From: Firmicutes bacterium HGW-Firmicutes-15
GTDB lineage: Bacteria; Bacillota; Syntrophomonadia; Syntrophomonadales; Syntrophomonadaceae
Assembly (NCBI GenBank): GCA_002840245.1
Contig: PHAA01000013.1
Span: forward strand, 1-64,000
DNA length: 64,000 nucleotides
Direction of reading: 5' to 3'
Within the stretch, counting starts at the first letter, position 1, and every line of letters begins with the position of its first letter. Position numbers and translations under genes: made by a program. Below are positions 1 to 9,020 of the stretch, one piece after another. The notes below the pieces were generated by a model. It made no database searches and had not been told where the DNA came from. It saw nothing but the letters and a program-made list of their open reading frames with translations.

Positions 1-920
1 GAGGCACAATACAGCAGCTGTTTGCTCATTTCGGCAGCGCCGGTTGCCCCATCAATCAGGCGTTCAAAATTGGTGCTCATCAGGCGGACATAAGAGCCTT
101 CAGGCATATCTCCCGCAAAGGTCATACTCTGCTGGTCTTCATCTATCGCCAAAACAGTGCGTACCAAGCCGATCCCATCAGAGGTACTAATAGATAGAGG
201 GAAAAGCATGGCGGTAGCGGGCAAACCATTGGCATGCTTCCCTAGATATTGTTTATATAGATCCAATGCCGACTTTCCGTCCATTTCGAATAAAACATTG
301 GCTTGAGAACGGGTGATCAAACGTTCAGGGCCAAATGGAATCCAGCCCCCCTGGCTTCCATAACCGACCCTCAATCTATCTCCGTAAAAGCCTAAGCCCA
401 CAATTGTATCGCTGGCGGGAGGGCTATCCAGGAAGACCAGGGTTTCATGGAAACACTCTCCATCAGCAGCCAATCCCCCGGTAACCGTCACGTGTTCAGG
501 TAGGTGCTGGGTAAGCCCTGCAACCAGTTCGCTGCCGTTTACTAGCAGGCCATTGGAGATCACCATGAGATGCGCTAGTCCTTCACGGGGAAAGGATTGA
601 GCCAGACGCTTGCCGGCCTGAAAGCTATTCTCTTCAGCGCCAAGCTTTATTTGCAATCCACGTACTTCGGCGTGGTCGAATTTGATTGCTGTACATACCA
701 GGGAATTATCAGATATTCGGGTATCACAGATTTCGCCGGCGGTCGAGCAACCGCAAATATAGGCATTCGGATAGAACTCATGCATTTCCTGCCAGAACTG
801 GCCTTGACTCAGAATACTGGTAGTGCCGAATAACAGAACCAGTTGGGCCGATTCACCCAGGGACGCATGGGTGGATTCCCAGCCGCTTACTTTTGTCCAG
901 GTTTTTTGCTCAATTCTCAT
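1..920 (-). CDS. FIST-domain sensory protein (partial, C-terminus outside window)
   Basis: An uninterrupted minus-strand reading frame runs from an ATG at 918-920 off the left edge, so about 306 N-terminal residues are seen. The start MRIEQKTWTKVSG and the segments AYICGCSTAGEI, LVVNGSEL-like 'LLVNGSELVAGL', TVTGGLAADG and VVGLGFYGDRLRVGYGSQGGW-type glycine-rich text match FIST_N followed by the start of FIST_C. FIST proteins are cytosolic small-ligand (probably amino-acid) sensors found near chemoreceptors and GGDEF proteins. A purine-rich stretch (GAGGGGAAGG) lies upstream of the ATG. It is divergent from the heat-shock cluster and shares the 280-bp gap with it. The family call is firm; the ligand and partner are unknown. 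Confidence 0.85.
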   Translation of the reverse strand, partial: MRIEQKTWTKVSGWESTHASLGESAQLVLLFGTTSILSQGQFWQEMHEFYPNAYICGCSTAGEICDTRISDNSLVCTAIKFDHAEVRGLQIKLGAEENSFQAGKRLAQSFPREGLAHLMVISNGLLVNGSELVAGLTQHLPEHVTVTGGLAADGECFHETLVFLDSPPASDTIVGLGFYGDRLRVGYGSQGGWIPFGPERLITRSQANVLFEMDGKSALDLYKQYLGKHANGLPATAMLFPLSISTSDGIGLVRTVLAIDEDQQSMTFAGDMPEGSYVRLMSTNFERLIDGATGAAEMSKQLLYCA

Positions 921-1140
921 CGTTCGCAGGGCCCCTTCCCCTCGTTGTTCTGGTAATTAATACTTTTTCGAGTATGACGGAACAAATTTGGGGTTACAAT
1001 TTATAAAGGATTAATTCCAATGTTGCCATAATTCTACAACTATAGGCAAATTCCTCTTTGCAAATAAAAAATAGGAGTCATAGGTAAACGTTATTTAAAT
1101 TTCGGGAAACCATAATATCTATACATAATTTACAAATAAC

Positions 1141-1182
1141 TTGACAATAATATTGATAGATTATATCCTGTATATAGGATAT
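1141..1182 (+). promoter_or_regulatory. hspR-dnaK promoter with inverted-repeat operator
   Basis: A -35-like TTGACA lies at 1141-1146. A perfect inverted repeat, ATATCCT (1163-1169), 6-nt spacer, AGGATAT (1176-1182), covers the expected -10 region about 20-40 bp before the GTG start of hspR. Placement over the core promoter suggests a repressor operator, most simply for HspR itself. It differs from the actinobacterial HAIR box (CTTGAGT-N7-ACTCAAG). Confidence 0.5.
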
Positions 1183-1200
1183 GGAAAAGGGGAAATATTA

Positions 1201-1479
1201 GTGGTTGATGTATCTCGTAACCAACCTGTTTACAACATAAGTATTGCGGCGGAATTGGTAGGCGTCCATCCGCGCACCCTGAGAATATATGAAGAAACAG
1301 GTCTGATTATTCCGGCGCGAACTGAGGGGAATACTAGACTTTTCTCTAATGCGGATATTGAAATATTGCAGCATATTCGTTTTCTTATTCAAGAAAAGGG
1401 ATTAAATCTAGCTGGGGTCAAACTGATACTTATGGTGGAAGAAAAATTAAGTATCCGCATAGAGGAATGGTTTGAATAA
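1201..1479 (+). CDS. hspR: MerR-family heat-shock repressor, HspR-like
   Basis: The protein has 92 residues from a GTG at 1201, placed 8 nt after AAGGGG; this start is preferred to an upstream TTG at 1141 that would overlap the promoter. One MerR-type winged HTH covers nearly the whole protein: [20 protein letters not shown], then [20 protein letters not shown], then an alpha segment [16 protein letters not shown]. The short length and lack of an effector domain are typical of HspR, which represses dnaK and clpB and uses DnaK as co-repressor. Its stop is 24 bp before dnaK, so it heads the chaperone operon. The HspR role is inferred from family and position. Confidence 0.85.
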   Translation: MVDVSRNQPVYNISIAAELVGVHPRTLRIYEETGLIIPARTEGNTRLFSNADIEILQHIRFLIQEKGLNLAGVKLILMVEEKLSIRIEEWFE

Positions 1480-1502
1480 GATTGATTTGGAGGTGTTTAG
1501 TA

Positions 1503-3368
1503 ATGGGAAAAGCAGTAGGCATAGACTTAGGTACCACTAATTCAGCGGTAGCTATTATGGAATCAGGTAAACCAGTTATCATAGTCAATGCGGAGGGAGA
1601 TAGAATTACACCTTCGGTGGTAGCTTATACCAAGGATAATCGACGCCTGGTTGGTACCTTGGCCAAGCGCCAGTCTATAATGAACCCGGAAGCGACCATT
1701 TATTCGGCTAAACGCTTTATTGGTCGCAAGTATGATGAAGTCAGTGAAGAGATGAAAATTGTACCCTATAAAGTTGTTCGCGGTAATAACGATGCGGTGC
1801 ATTTTGACATTCAGGGAACAGCTCATGCTCCAGAGGAAATAAGCGCTCAGGTGTTACGCAAGCTGGTTGATGATGTCTCCAACTACCTGGGTGATAAGGT
1901 AACAGATGCGGTAATTACTGTGCCTGCATATTTTAATGACGCGCAGCGCCAAGCTACCAAGGATGCTGGTCAGATCGCGGGGTTAAAGGTACTGCGAATC
2001 ATAAATGAACCAACTGCAGCCGCGTTGGCTTATGGTTTGGAAAACCACAAAAATCAGACAATTATGATCTTCGATCTGGGTGGGGGAACCTTTGACGTCT
2101 CCGTATTAGATATTGGCGATGGGGTGGTAGAAGTACGATCTACTTCAGGTGATACCCATCTGGGTGGGGATGATTTTGATAAGATGGTGGTTGACTGGCT
2201 GGCCGAGGAATTCCAGAAAAATGAAGGTATTGATCTGCGTCGTGACAAGCAGGCCCTGCAAAGGCTATATGAAGCAGCCGAGAAGGCTAAAGTCGAATTA
2301 TCCAGTACCACTACTACTACGGTTACGCTGCCATTTATAACGGCTGATGCTAGCGGCCCACGGCATCTGGATATTAAGTTAACTCGGGCAAAATTTGATG
2401 ATCTTACCCATCAGTTGCGGGAGCGCTGCCTGGTATCGGTTAAACAAGCCTTAAAGGATGGCAATCTTACCGAAAAGGATCTGGATGAGGTTATTCTGGT
2501 GGGCGGCTCTACTCGTATTCTGGCTATACAGGAATTGGTGCGTTCCCTTACCGGTAAGGAGCCTAATATGTCAGTAAACCCTGATGAGGTAGTAGCCTTA
2601 GGAGCGGCGGTTCAAGCTGCGATCATTACAGGAGAAGTTAAAGATGTGTTGCTCTTGGATGTCACTCCACTTTCGTTGGGGTTGGAGACCATGGGCGGAG
2701 TAATGACTCGCTTAATTGACCGCAATACTACTATTCCTTGTCAGCGTATGGAAAGTTTCAGTACTGCTGAAGATAATCAGCCCTCGGTTGATATTGTGGT
2801 TTTACAGGGCGAACGGGAAATGGCTAAGGATAACCGCCAGATCGGGCGTTTCCGTCTTGACGGCATTGCACCAGCGCCACGAGGAATCGCACAGATAGAG
2901 GTTACCTTTGACATTGATACCAACGGTATATTAAGCGTCTCAGCTAAAGATAAAGCCACTGCTAAGGAACAGAAGATTACCATTAGTGGTTCCACAAATC
3001 TAGACAAAAATGAAATCGACCGTATGGTGCAGGCGGCGGCTGAACATGCAGCTGAAGATAAGAAAATTAGAGAGAATATTGATGTTAAAAATGAGGCGGA
3101 CTCCCTGGCTCACCAAGTGGCCAGGACCCTGAAAGATTTGGGGGATCGGGTTCCCGTGAAGGATAAGGAGCGCTCAGAACAGTTGATTGCTGAAGTGCAG
3201 GCGGCTATTGAAACGGAGACCCCGACCCAGAAGCTCAAAGATTTAATCAGCGACTTACAGCAGGCAGCCCATAGTTTAGCTACTGCGGCACATGAACCGG
3301 AAACTCCGGAGCAGGGCAGCAGCAAGGGGCAGGATGATACTATTGATGCTGATTTTACTGAGAATTAA
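1503..3368 (+). CDS. dnaK: Molecular chaperone DnaK (Hsp70)
   Basis: The protein has 621 residues from ATG 1503, behind GGAGGT at 1489-1494; a longer frame exists but lacks a ribosome site. Hsp70 signatures are present: GIDLGTTNS at the N-terminus, the [14 protein letters not shown] phosphate loop, [10 protein letters not shown], the linker [11 protein letters not shown], then a beta-sandwich substrate domain and a helical lid ending with an acidic tail (DDTIDADF). It is an ATP-driven cytosolic chaperone that works with a J-protein and a nucleotide-exchange factor. The companions here are a CbpA-type J-protein, CbpM and ClpB. No grpE is in the cluster, so exchange factor is either encoded elsewhere or dispensable. 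Confidence 0.97.
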   Translation: MGKAVGIDLGTTNSAVAIMESGKPVIIVNAEGDRITPSVVAYTKDNRRLVGTLAKRQSIMNPEATIYSAKRFIGRKYDEVSEEMKIVPYKVVRGNNDAVHFDIQGTAHAPEEISAQVLRKLVDDVSNYLGDKVTDAVITVPAYFNDAQRQATKDAGQIAGLKVLRIINEPTAAALAYGLENHKNQTIMIFDLGGGTFDVSVLDIGDGVVEVRSTSGDTHLGGDDFDKMVVDWLAEEFQKNEGIDLRRDKQALQRLYEAAEKAKVELSSTTTTTVTLPFITADASGPRHLDIKLTRAKFDDLTHQLRERCLVSVKQALKDGNLTEKDLDEVILVGGSTRILAIQELVRSLTGKEPNMSVNPDEVVALGAAVQAAIITGEVKDVLLLDVTPLSLGLETMGGVMTRLIDRNTTIPCQRMESFSTAEDNQPSVDIVVLQGEREMAKDNRQIGRFRLDGIAPAPRGIAQIEVTFDIDTNGILSVSAKDKATAKEQKITISGSTNLDKNEIDRMVQAAAEHAAEDKKIRENIDVKNEADSLAHQVARTLKDLGDRVPVKDKERSEQLIAEVQAAIETETPTQKLKDLISDLQQAAHSLATAAHEPETPEQGSSKGQDDTIDADFTEN

Positions 3369-3452
3369 TAAGGGAGAGTCGGGAACGATTGACGCTGATT
3401 TGTATACGTAAGTCATATAAGTACGTGCAGTCACCCTGCGGGTACCACTGGT

Positions 3453-3468
3453 GCATCCTTACGGATGC
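3453..3468. other. Small hairpin between dnaK and cbpA
   Basis: GCATCC, loop TTAC, GGATGC form a 6-bp stem. It follows other short palindromes (GGGTACC, ACCACTGGT) in the dnaK-cbpA gap. No T-run follows, so it is more likely a processing or attenuation structure than a full terminator. Confidence 0.3.
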
Positions 3469-3518
3469 CATTAAGGTTGCCGCGTCTTTCGTTCCTCATG
3501 GAAGGCAGATGGTATAAT

Positions 3519-4460
3519 TTGGAATACAAAGATTATTATAAGGCTCTAGGCATCAGCAAAACGGCCACTCAAAAAGAGGTTCAGGGTGCTTACCGTAAAT
3601 TAGCCAGGAAGCTGCATCCGGATGTCAATAAGAAGCCTGATGCTGAGGACAGTTTCAAGGCTATCAACGAGGCTTATGAAGTATTGAAAGATCCTGAGAA
3701 ACGTGAGCGCTATGATACGCTGGGGGCCAATTGGCGCGAGGGTGAGAGATACAGCCCGCCTCCTGGCAGTGAGAATATTCACTTTGATTTTGGAGATGGG
3801 AATGCCGGTCAGTTTAGTGATTTTTTTCAAGATATCTTTGGACGTGGACGCTCCCAAAGCCGATTTAACCAGGAAAGGCCCGGATGGGCTATGCGGGGGG
3901 CAGATCAGGAAACAGATATGGACCTGACTCTGGAGGAAGCCTATCATGGGGTAAAGAAAACCCTGCGCCTTCAGCAATTAGAAAAAGAAGGTTCTGCTTA
4001 TGTGCCTAAAAGCCGAGAAATTAATGTTAATATACCCAGTGGAGTTAGTGAGGGAAGCCGTATTCGCTTAAATGGTCAAGGGGGACCTGGTTCCGGAGGG
4101 CAGAATGGCGACCTTTATCTTAGGATTCATGTCCTACCTCATAAGGTGTTTAAACTCACTGATACTGATCTGGAAGTAGAAATGCCCATCAGCCCATGGG
4201 AAGCAGCACTAGGTACTAAGGTGGAACTTAGTACCTTGACTGGTAAGGTCAATCTAAGTATACCTGCTGGGGTGCAATCGGGGCAGAAACTGCGTTTGCG
4301 AGGCAAGGGGATGCCTGCCGCCAAAGGCTTGTACGGGGATCTTTTTGCAGTGATTAAGATTGCTGTTCCCAAAACGCTTAATGAACGAGAGCGGGAACTG
4401 TTTGAGGAACTGTCTCGGGTGTCAAGCTTTAGCCCGCGCCCGGCAGGAAGGGAGGCCTAA
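3519..4460 (+). CDS. cbpA: DnaJ-family co-chaperone, CbpA type (no zinc finger)
   Basis: The J-domain begins right after a TTG at 3519 (read as MEYKDYYKALGISKTA), giving 313 residues; an ATG at 3498 would add seven residues but has no ribosome site. The HPD motif is near residue 33 (KLHPDVNK). A Gly/Phe-rich linker follows (FGDGNAGQFSDFFQDIFGRG). There are no CxxCxGxG repeats, so it lacks the zinc-binding region of classical DnaJ. Two beta-barrel substrate-binding domains follow (INVNIPSGVSEGSRIRL and VNLSIPAGVQSGQKLRL). It stimulates DnaK ATPase and delivers clients. The next gene, 3 bp downstream, encodes its modulator. Confidence 0.92.
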   Translation: MEYKDYYKALGISKTATQKEVQGAYRKLARKLHPDVNKKPDAEDSFKAINEAYEVLKDPEKRERYDTLGANWREGERYSPPPGSENIHFDFGDGNAGQFSDFFQDIFGRGRSQSRFNQERPGWAMRGADQETDMDLTLEEAYHGVKKTLRLQQLEKEGSAYVPKSREINVNIPSGVSEGSRIRLNGQGGPGSGGQNGDLYLRIHVLPHKVFKLTDTDLEVEMPISPWEAALGTKVELSTLTGKVNLSIPAGVQSGQKLRLRGKGMPAAKGLYGDLFAVIKIAVPKTLNERERELFEELSRVSSFSPRPAGREA

Positions 4461-4463
4461 AGC

Positions 4464-4778
4464 ATGGAATACCGGCGTTATTGTTTAGTACTTCGTCGCC
4501 CTCCATTCCAGCCGGGTTTATTGACTCTGGAAGAAATTGCCCGCCAAGCATGCGTGCATCCTGAATTTCTGGAGCGTATGGTGGATTTGGGTTTAATTGA
4601 ACCGGAGCAATACAGCCCCAAAATACTATTTGCACCGCGAGCAGTCGCTGATGTTTGCAGGGCATTACGCCTGCGTAATGAGCTAGGGATTAATTGGGCC
4701 GGGGTAGGAGTGGTTATGGATTTACTGGAACGAATCGCCCAATTGGAAAGCGAACTTGCCAGATTAAGACATGAATAG
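4464..4778 (+). CDS. cbpM: Chaperone modulator CbpM (MerR-like)
   Basis: The protein has 104 residues, starting at ATG 4464 after the cbpA stop. The N-terminal part resembles MerR HTH (LLTLEEIARQACVHPEFLERMVDLGLIEP), and the C-terminal helix ends RIAQLESELARLRHE, as in CbpM. In the known family, CbpM binds the J-domain of CbpA and blocks its work with DnaK. The tight linkage to a zinc-finger-less J-protein supports the same role here. A DNA-binding function cannot be excluded. Confidence 0.85.
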   Translation: MEYRRYCLVLRRPPFQPGLLTLEEIARQACVHPEFLERMVDLGLIEPEQYSPKILFAPRAVADVCRALRLRNELGINWAGVGVVMDLLERIAQLESELARLRHE

Positions 4779-4787
4779 TGGCATGCA

Positions 4788-4877
4788 CAGACAAGCAGAC
4801 AAGGGGACGGTTCTTTTGTCTGCCTTACCACCAATTCAAGAGCAGACAAAAGAACCGTCCCCTTGTCTGCTTGTCTG
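4788..4877. repeat. Perfect 36-bp inverted repeat (REP-like hairpin)
   Basis: The left arm (4788-4823) and right arm (4842-4877) are exact reverse complements over 36 nt around an 18-nt loop. The arm contains the motif GGGGACGGTTCTTTTGTC. A truncated copy of the right arm occurs after map at 13074-13088. It lies between cbpM and clpB in the operon and would fold very stably in RNA. No T-run follows. It looks like a dispersed palindromic repeat rather than a simple terminator. Confidence 0.85.
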
Positions 4878-4918
4878 AATCGTAACTAGTTGTTTTTTTA
4901 CCAAGGAGGTGTTTATAG

Positions 4919-7531
4919 ATGGATTTAAACAGATTAACTGAAAAGTCGCGTGAGGCAATACATGATGCGGAAAACCGAGCTGCGGGGTATGGGCATCAGG
5001 AAGTTGATGTCGAGCACTTATTCCTGGCTCTGCTAGAACAGAGTGATGGCTTGATCCCTAGCCTTTTGGAGCGGGCTGAGCTTGATCCTGCGGGGATTAT
5101 AAGCGAATTGGAGAATAATCTGGGCAAGCGCCCTAGGGTTTCAGGTGGAAATAGCGAAGCAGGTAAGGTTTACGTAACCCAGCGTTTGAACCAGTTGTTG
5201 GCGCGTTCGGAACAGGAAGCCGGACGTCTTAAGGACGATTATATCAGTGTTGAGCACCTGGTTTTGGCGATGTTTGAAGAAGGCTCTTCCGGGGCGTCAG
5301 CTCGTATTATGAAAGACGCAGGTCTAAGCCGGGATAATTTTTTAAGCGCCTTGACGGCCGTAAGGGGCAACCAACGGGTCACCAGTCCCACGCCCGAGGC
5401 TACTTATGAGGCACTGGAACGCTATGGCCGAGATTTGGTCGCTTTGGTGAGAAGTGGTAAATTGGACCCGGTTATTGGGCGTGATAGCGAGATTCGAGAT
5501 GTGATTTTGATTCTATCCCGTAAACGTAAGAACAACCCGGTTCTAATAGGGGAGCCGGGAGTAGGTAAGACTGCTATTGTAGAAGGTCTGGCCCATCGTA
5601 TAGTTCGTAATGACGTACCCGAAGGGTTAAAGAATAAGACCATTTTTGAACTGGATATGGGATCTCTGGTGGCAGGGGCTAAATATAGGGGTGAATTTGA
5701 AGAACGTCTGAAAGCGGTTTTGCAGGAGGTAAAACAGAGCGAAGGCCGGATTATCCTGTTTATCGATGAACTGCATAACATTGTGGGAGCAGGCAAGGCA
5801 GAAGGTTCCATGGATGCAGGCAATATGCTGAAGCCCATGCTGGCTCGGGGTGAACTGCACTGCATCGGAGCAACCACCCTGGATGAATACCGCAAGCATA
5901 TTGAAAAGGATGCCGCCCTGGAACGGAGGTTTCAACCGGTTATGGTGGATGAGCCTACGGTTGAGGATACCATATCCATACTTCGGGGTCTGAAGGAAAG
6001 ATACGAAGTTTTCCACGGGGTAAAAATTCACGATAATGCCCTGGTGGGAGCGGCTGTTCTTTCCGACCGCTATATATCGGATCGTTTTTTGCCCGATAAG
6101 GCCATTGATTTAGTAGATCAGGCCTGCGCTATGGTAAGAACTGAAATTGATTCTATGCCAGCTGAACTGGATGAAATCTCGCGGCGCATTATGCAATTGG
6201 AAATCGAGGAAGCGGCCCTGAGCAAGGAAAAGGATAAGGCCAGTCGGGAAAGGCTCATGGCTTTACAGAAGGAAATGGCCGATATTAAGAGCAAGTCAGA
6301 TTCTATGCGGGCCAAATGGGAGTCGGAAAAGAATGCTATCCATAAGGTGACTGCACTAAGGGAAGAATTGGATCGAATCCGTCAGGAAATAGAAAGGGCG
6401 GAAAGAGATTACGATTTGAATCGGGCTGCCGAGTTAAAATATGGGAAACTGCCTGACTTGGAAAGAAGGCTTAAGGCGGAAGAAGAGTTTATGTCACGTA
6501 AACAGGGCGGAGTGAGTGTTCTCAGCGAAGAGGTTACGGAAGATGAAATAGCCCGCATAGTTTCGCGCTGGACAGGGATTCCCTTAACTCGTTTGGTGGA
6601 AGGGGAGAGGGAGAAATTGCTCCGACTGGATGAAATATTGCATGAACGTTTGGTAGGTCAGGATGAAGCGGTTAGCCTAGTGGCTGATGCTATTATTCGC
6701 GCCCGAGCAGGCATCAAAGACCCGCGCCGCCCGATTGGCTCATTTATTTTCTTAGGGCCGACCGGGGTAGGTAAAACTGAACTAGCGAAGACCCTGGCAC
6801 AGTCTCTATTTGATTCGGAAAAGAACATGATACGTATCGATATGAGTGAGTACATGGAAAAACATACAGTTTCCCGTTTGATTGGAGCCCCTCCGGGCTA
6901 TATAGGCTATGATGAGGGTGGACAATTGACTGAGGCGGTGCGCCGCAAGCCTTACGCTGTTATCCTTTTTGATGAAATTGAAAAGGCTCATCACGATGTA
7001 TTTAACGTTCTATTACAAGTATTGGATGATGGCCGTATTACTGATTCACATGGGCGGACGGTTGACTTCAAAAATACCATCATTATTATGACATCTAATC
7101 TAGGTTCTCAGTATCTCTTGGAAGGTATTAACGACCAGGGTGAGATTAGTGAAGCAGCGCGTGATCAGGTTATGAACGAACTACACAAGTGGTTTCGACC
7201 TGAATTCCTGAATCGGGTAGATGAGACTGTGCTCTTTAAGCCTCTTACCCTGCAGGAGATTGAACGCATCGTAGAATTGATGGTGGATGATTTACGCCAG
7301 CGTCTACAGGAACGCCAGATTAAACTGGAATTAAGCGAAAATGCGCGATTATTCATAGCTGCTGAGGGATATGATCCGGTTTATGGAGCCCGTCCATTGA
7401 AGCGGTTCCTGCAGAGTAAACTTGAGACCTTAGTAGGCCGTGCTTTGGTTAGCGGGCAAGTAGTGGACGGGGCCATTATCCAGGTTGACGCTCGCGATAG
7501 TAAGCTCGCGATTGACTGGGTTAATCCCTAA
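4919..7531 (+). CDS. clpB: ATP-dependent disaggregase ClpB (Hsp100)
   Basis: The protein has 870 residues from ATG 4919 behind AAGGAGGTG. Domains in order: Clp_N repeats (about 1-145), first AAA+ (GEPGVGKTA Walker A near 205), a long coiled-coil middle domain typical of ClpB (about 400-530, with the [19 protein letters not shown] stretch), second AAA+ ([17 protein letters not shown]), and a C-terminal D2-small domain ([11 protein letters not shown]). The middle domain separates it from ClpA and ClpC. It is a hexameric cytosolic machine that extracts proteins from aggregates with the DnaK system, consistent with being last in this operon. Confidence 0.97.
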   Translation: MDLNRLTEKSREAIHDAENRAAGYGHQEVDVEHLFLALLEQSDGLIPSLLERAELDPAGIISELENNLGKRPRVSGGNSEAGKVYVTQRLNQLLARSEQEAGRLKDDYISVEHLVLAMFEEGSSGASARIMKDAGLSRDNFLSALTAVRGNQRVTSPTPEATYEALERYGRDLVALVRSGKLDPVIGRDSEIRDVILILSRKRKNNPVLIGEPGVGKTAIVEGLAHRIVRNDVPEGLKNKTIFELDMGSLVAGAKYRGEFEERLKAVLQEVKQSEGRIILFIDELHNIVGAGKAEGSMDAGNMLKPMLARGELHCIGATTLDEYRKHIEKDAALERRFQPVMVDEPTVEDTISILRGLKERYEVFHGVKIHDNALVGAAVLSDRYISDRFLPDKAIDLVDQACAMVRTEIDSMPAELDEISRRIMQLEIEEAALSKEKDKASRERLMALQKEMADIKSKSDSMRAKWESEKNAIHKVTALREELDRIRQEIERAERDYDLNRAAELKYGKLPDLERRLKAEEEFMSRKQGGVSVLSEEVTEDEIARIVSRWTGIPLTRLVEGEREKLLRLDEILHERLVGQDEAVSLVADAIIRARAGIKDPRRPIGSFIFLGPTGVGKTELAKTLAQSLFDSEKNMIRIDMSEYMEKHTVSRLIGAPPGYIGYDEGGQLTEAVRRKPYAVILFDEIEKAHHDVFNVLLQVLDDGRITDSHGRTVDFKNTIIIMTSNLGSQYLLEGINDQGEISEAARDQVMNELHKWFRPEFLNRVDETVLFKPLTLQEIERIVELMVDDLRQRLQERQIKLELSENARLFIAAEGYDPVYGARPLKRFLQSKLETLVGRALVSGQVVDGAIIQVDARDSKLAIDWVNP

Positions 7532-7536
7532 ACGGA

Positions 7537-7587
7537 ACCCTGGGGAGGCTGCTGCCTCCCCAGGGTGTCAATAAAGTTGACACCCTG
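7537..7587 (+). other. Two overlapping, mutually exclusive hairpins after clpB
   Basis: The first stem is ACCCTGGGGAGGC (7537-7549), loop TGCT, GCCTCCCCAGGGT (7554-7566). The second is CAGGGTGTCAA (7561-7571), loop TAAAG, TTGACACCCTG (7577-7587). They share CAGGGT, so RNA can form one or the other. No T-run follows either. This may be the first part of the clpB terminator region, or attenuator-like. Confidence 0.5.
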
Positions 7588-7590
7588 ATA

Positions 7591-7709
7591 GACCGAGCAA
7601 AAGAAGTGAAGAGCAAGGCATTCAAGATGCCCGTGATTGAGGCGTACATAAGGTACGTTGATTGAACGGGATGATTGAATAACGCAGCTATTCGCTTATT
7701 TTGACGATC
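7591..7709. mobile_element. Miniature inverted-repeat element (copy 1)
   Basis: This 119-bp noncoding unit has imperfect terminal inverted repeats: left 7591-7614 and right 7687-7709. An inner short hairpin is built on GAGGCGTAC/GTACGT, followed by AATAACGCAGC. The same plan is seen at 11247-11377, 55142-55307 and 59877-60050. It has no coding capacity. Copies of GGAGGCTGCTGCCTCC lie on both sides (7544-7559 and 7713-7728). Confidence 0.5.
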
Positions 7710-7712
7710 TAA

Positions 7713-7729
7713 GGAGGCTGCTGCCTCCC
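7713..7729. repeat. Second copy of the clpB terminator stem
   Basis: GGAGGCTGCTGCCTCCC repeats the core of the first clpB hairpin (within 7543-7560). The two copies flank the miniature element, as if the stem had been duplicated when the element arrived. Confidence 0.45.
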
Positions 7730-7756
7730 TTGTATGTTTGGGAATATGTTAACTCT

Positions 7757-7792
7757 AAAATAGGTGCTGACGATTATGTTTGCGCCTATTTT
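7757..7792 (+). terminator. Rho-independent terminator of the chaperone operon
   Basis: AAAATAGGTGC (7757-7767) pairs with GCGCCTATTTT (7782-7792) and is followed by more T residues. It lies about 80 bp before the cysteine desulfurase start. Confidence 0.6.
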
Positions 7793-7871
7793 TATAGTTA
7801 TAACTATATGTTATTTTTCATATAATAGACAATGTGCTATAGTTTTCTTATCGAAATGGGGTGAGTTAGAG

Positions 7872-9020
7872 ATGGAAACCCTTTATATGGATAATGCAGC
7901 TACTTCGTATCCTAAGCCGGAATCCGTCTACGCAGCGGTAGATCATTTTAACCGCTATCTGGGGGCAAGTCCCGGTCGGGGCAGCCACCAGCAGACTGTG
8001 CAGGCGGGGTCTATACTGCTGAATGCGCGGGAGGCGTTGGCACGTCTTTTTAATATTAGTGATGGTACCCGTATTGCTTTCACTTTAAATGTGACGGAAG
8101 CTTTGAATACTGGACTCAAGGGTTTTTTAAACCCTGGCGATCATGTGATTACTACTAGTATGGAACATAATGCGGTTGCTCGTCCCCTTATGGTTATGAG
8201 TCGGATGGGTGTAGAATGGACTGCGGTTCCAGCAGCTTCTGATGGTAGTCTGGAACTGGAACAGATTAAAAATGCTATTCAGGATAATACCCGCCTGATT
8301 TGTATGTCGCATGCCTCTAATCTTACTGGCAGCATTATGCCAATTGCCGAAGTGGGAAAAATAGCCCGAGAACGGGGTATTTTTTTCATGGTGGACAGCG
8401 CCCAGACTGCAGGAGTACTGAACCTGGACGTGGAAAAGCAAAATATTGATATGTTGGCTTTCACCGGCCATAAAGGATTGCTTGGGCCTCAGGGAACAGG
8501 TGGTCTATATGTTAGGCCTGGGCTTGAGATCAGGCCATTAAAAGAGGGTGGGACCGGTTCAATGTCTGAGTTTTTGGAACAGCCTGAGTTCATGCCCGAC
8601 CATCTGGAAAGCGGAACACCTAATACCCCGGGAATAGCCGGACTTTTGGCTGGGGTGGAGTTTATTCAAAAAACCGGCAGGGAGAAGATTCAAAAGCATG
8701 AACAGGAATTGATTGCTATGCTTTTGGAGGGTATGAAGCAAATTAACGGGGTCTTATTGCATGGCCCGGCTGACAGTACTCAGCGAACCGCGGTATTGGC
8801 CTTTAACATCAAAGGAATGGACTGCGGAGATCTGAGCATGAGGTTGGATTTTGAATACGGAATCACTACCCGTTCTGGTTTGCATTGCGCTCCTATGGCC
8901 CACCAGACTCTGGGAACGCTGGAGATGGGAGCATGCCGATTAAGTCCTGGCTTTTTTAATACTGAAGCTGATATTCATAGGGTGGTGGAAGCAGTTTATA
9001 AAATTGCTCGCAGGGTTTAG
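7872..9020 (+). CDS. Cysteine desulfurase family protein (class V aminotransferase fold)
   Basis: The protein has 382 residues from ATG 7872 (METLYMDNAATSYPKP), preceded by GGGGTGAG; an upstream in-frame ATG would add 36 hydrophobic residues without homology. The PLP-binding lysine lies in FTGHKGLLGPQGTGGLYV. The conserved cysteine is in RSGLHCAPMAHQTLG, and HNA and SAQTAG motifs are present. The length and the RSGLHCAP loop fit the single-domain NifS/Csd-like group often annotated as 'cysteine desulfurase family protein', which releases sulfur or selenium from cysteine or selenocysteine. It is monocistronic. Its stop overlaps the convergent cyclase gene by 4 bp. The acceptor is unknown; a SirA/DsrE protein (yedF) occurs far away at 58.7 kb. 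Confidence 0.88.
   Translation: METLYMDNAATSYPKPESVYAAVDHFNRYLGASPGRGSHQQTVQAGSILLNAREALARLFNISDGTRIAFTLNVTEALNTGLKGFLNPGDHVITTSMEHNAVARPLMVMSRMGVEWTAVPAASDGSLELEQIKNAIQDNTRLICMSHASNLTGSIMPIAEVGKIARERGIFFMVDSAQTAGVLNLDVEKQNIDMLAFTGHKGLLGPQGTGGLYVRPGLEIRPLKEGGTGSMSEFLEQPEFMPDHLESGTPNTPGIAGLLAGVEFIQKTGREKIQKHEQELIAMLLEGMKQINGVLLHGPADSTQRTAVLAFNIKGMDCGDLSMRLDFEYGITTRSGLHCAPMAHQTLGTLEMGACRLSPGFFNTEADIHRVVEAVYKIARRV

Noticed and set aside
1021-1200. CIRCE or HAIR heat-shock operator upstream of hspR-dnaK
   Set aside because: Neither TTAGCACTC-N9-GAGTGCTAA nor CTTGAGT-N7-ACTCAAG is present; only the different palindrome at 1163-1182 is.
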